Shown here one piece after another: positions 62,985-64,000 of a stretch of DNA of 64,000 bases. The translations under genes were made by a program, and so were the position numbers. The stretch is from assembly GCA_029245245.1 (NCBI GenBank), contig JAQWPT010000022.1, positions 40,592 to 104,591 on the forward strand, in the 5' to 3' direction. The stretch comes from Phycisphaerales bacterium (GTDB taxonomy: Bacteria; Planctomycetota; Phycisphaerae; Phycisphaerales; SM1A02). A model generated the notes under the pieces. The model searched no databases. It worked only from the letters and a program-made list of their open reading frames with translations, and was not told the origin of the DNA. Numbering within the stretch: position 1 is the stretch's first letter; each line of letters starts with the position of its first letter.

Positions 62985-64000
<1,016 letters not shown>

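Overview
The window is about 64 kb of GC-rich, densely packed bacterial chromosome with no rRNA, tRNA, CRISPR array, insertion sequence or phage gene that I can see. Its gene content suggests a Gram-negative, probably marine planctomycete of the Phycisphaerae type. Reasons are an LpxI-type lipid A enzyme and an LpxL-like acyltransferase, squalene-hopene cyclase, a DUF1559-like pseudopilin, sigma factor/anti-sigma modules of planctomycete style, a lysine-rich histone-H1-like tail, FliM, and many secreted or lipoprotein genes of unknown function. The taxonomic call is inference, since no marker was compared with a database.

Layout. 1-6099 (minus): nusA-infB-rbfA translation/transcription operon, followed by an H1-tailed protein and a secreted TPR-like protein that runs off the left edge; the nusA leader holds two hairpins. 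6538-7554 (minus): fliM alone. 7663-11686 (plus): dsbD, a LOG-family Rossmann protein, lpxI and a TlyA-like methyltransferase without S4 domain. 11779-16356 (plus): gyrA, then STAS protein, ExbD and TonB-like protein. 16334-18358 (minus): surE and a family 2 glycosyltransferase. 18431-21694 (plus): NAD(P)H-hydrate epimerase and a LolC/E-LolD exporter. 21684-27129: a secreted protein, clpC, a lipoprotein and a PD40 beta-propeller protein. 27176-32540: RluA-type pseudouridine synthase, squalene-hopene cyclase, FIST protein, lysine 6-transaminase. 32767-36308 (plus): a membrane coiled-coil protein, lipid A acyltransferase, a REC protein and two small unknowns. 36315-41268 (minus): duplicated SseB-like protein, half of a Dpp/Opp transporter, and a sigma/anti-sigma/coiled-coil operon. 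41391-45837: CaCA antiporter, dnaB, HU, a lipoprotein, nuoI. 45905-51529 (plus): ATP synthase operon atpZ-I-B-E-F-H, a SIMPL gene, atpA, closed by a strong terminator with no atpG, atpD or atpC behind it. 51626-55454 (plus): HAL2-type nucleotidase, SLC13/RCK permease, membrane EEP protein. 55455-58030: pseudopilin and a second ECF sigma/anti-sigma pair. 58103-62799: ABC-F ATPase, HIT protein, a possible structured RNA, small lipoprotein, MFS permease. 62985-end: rpsA, cut by the right edge.

Most of the window is housekeeping: transcription and translation, DNA topology and replication (gyrA, dnaB, HU), energy (ATP synthase, NuoI), proteostasis (ClpC, DsbD) and the envelope (LpxI, LpxL-like, hopanoid cyclase, Lol, TonB/ExbD). 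Many neighbours share 4-base GTGA or ATGA stop/start overlaps, so translational coupling is common. Nothing here is clearly a mobile or defence island. The most unusual points are the interrupted and incomplete ATP synthase operon, the SIMPL gene inside it, the H1-like tail gene in the nusA operon, the enlarged LolC/E permease, and the folded-looking 250-base intergenic segment at 60.7 kb.
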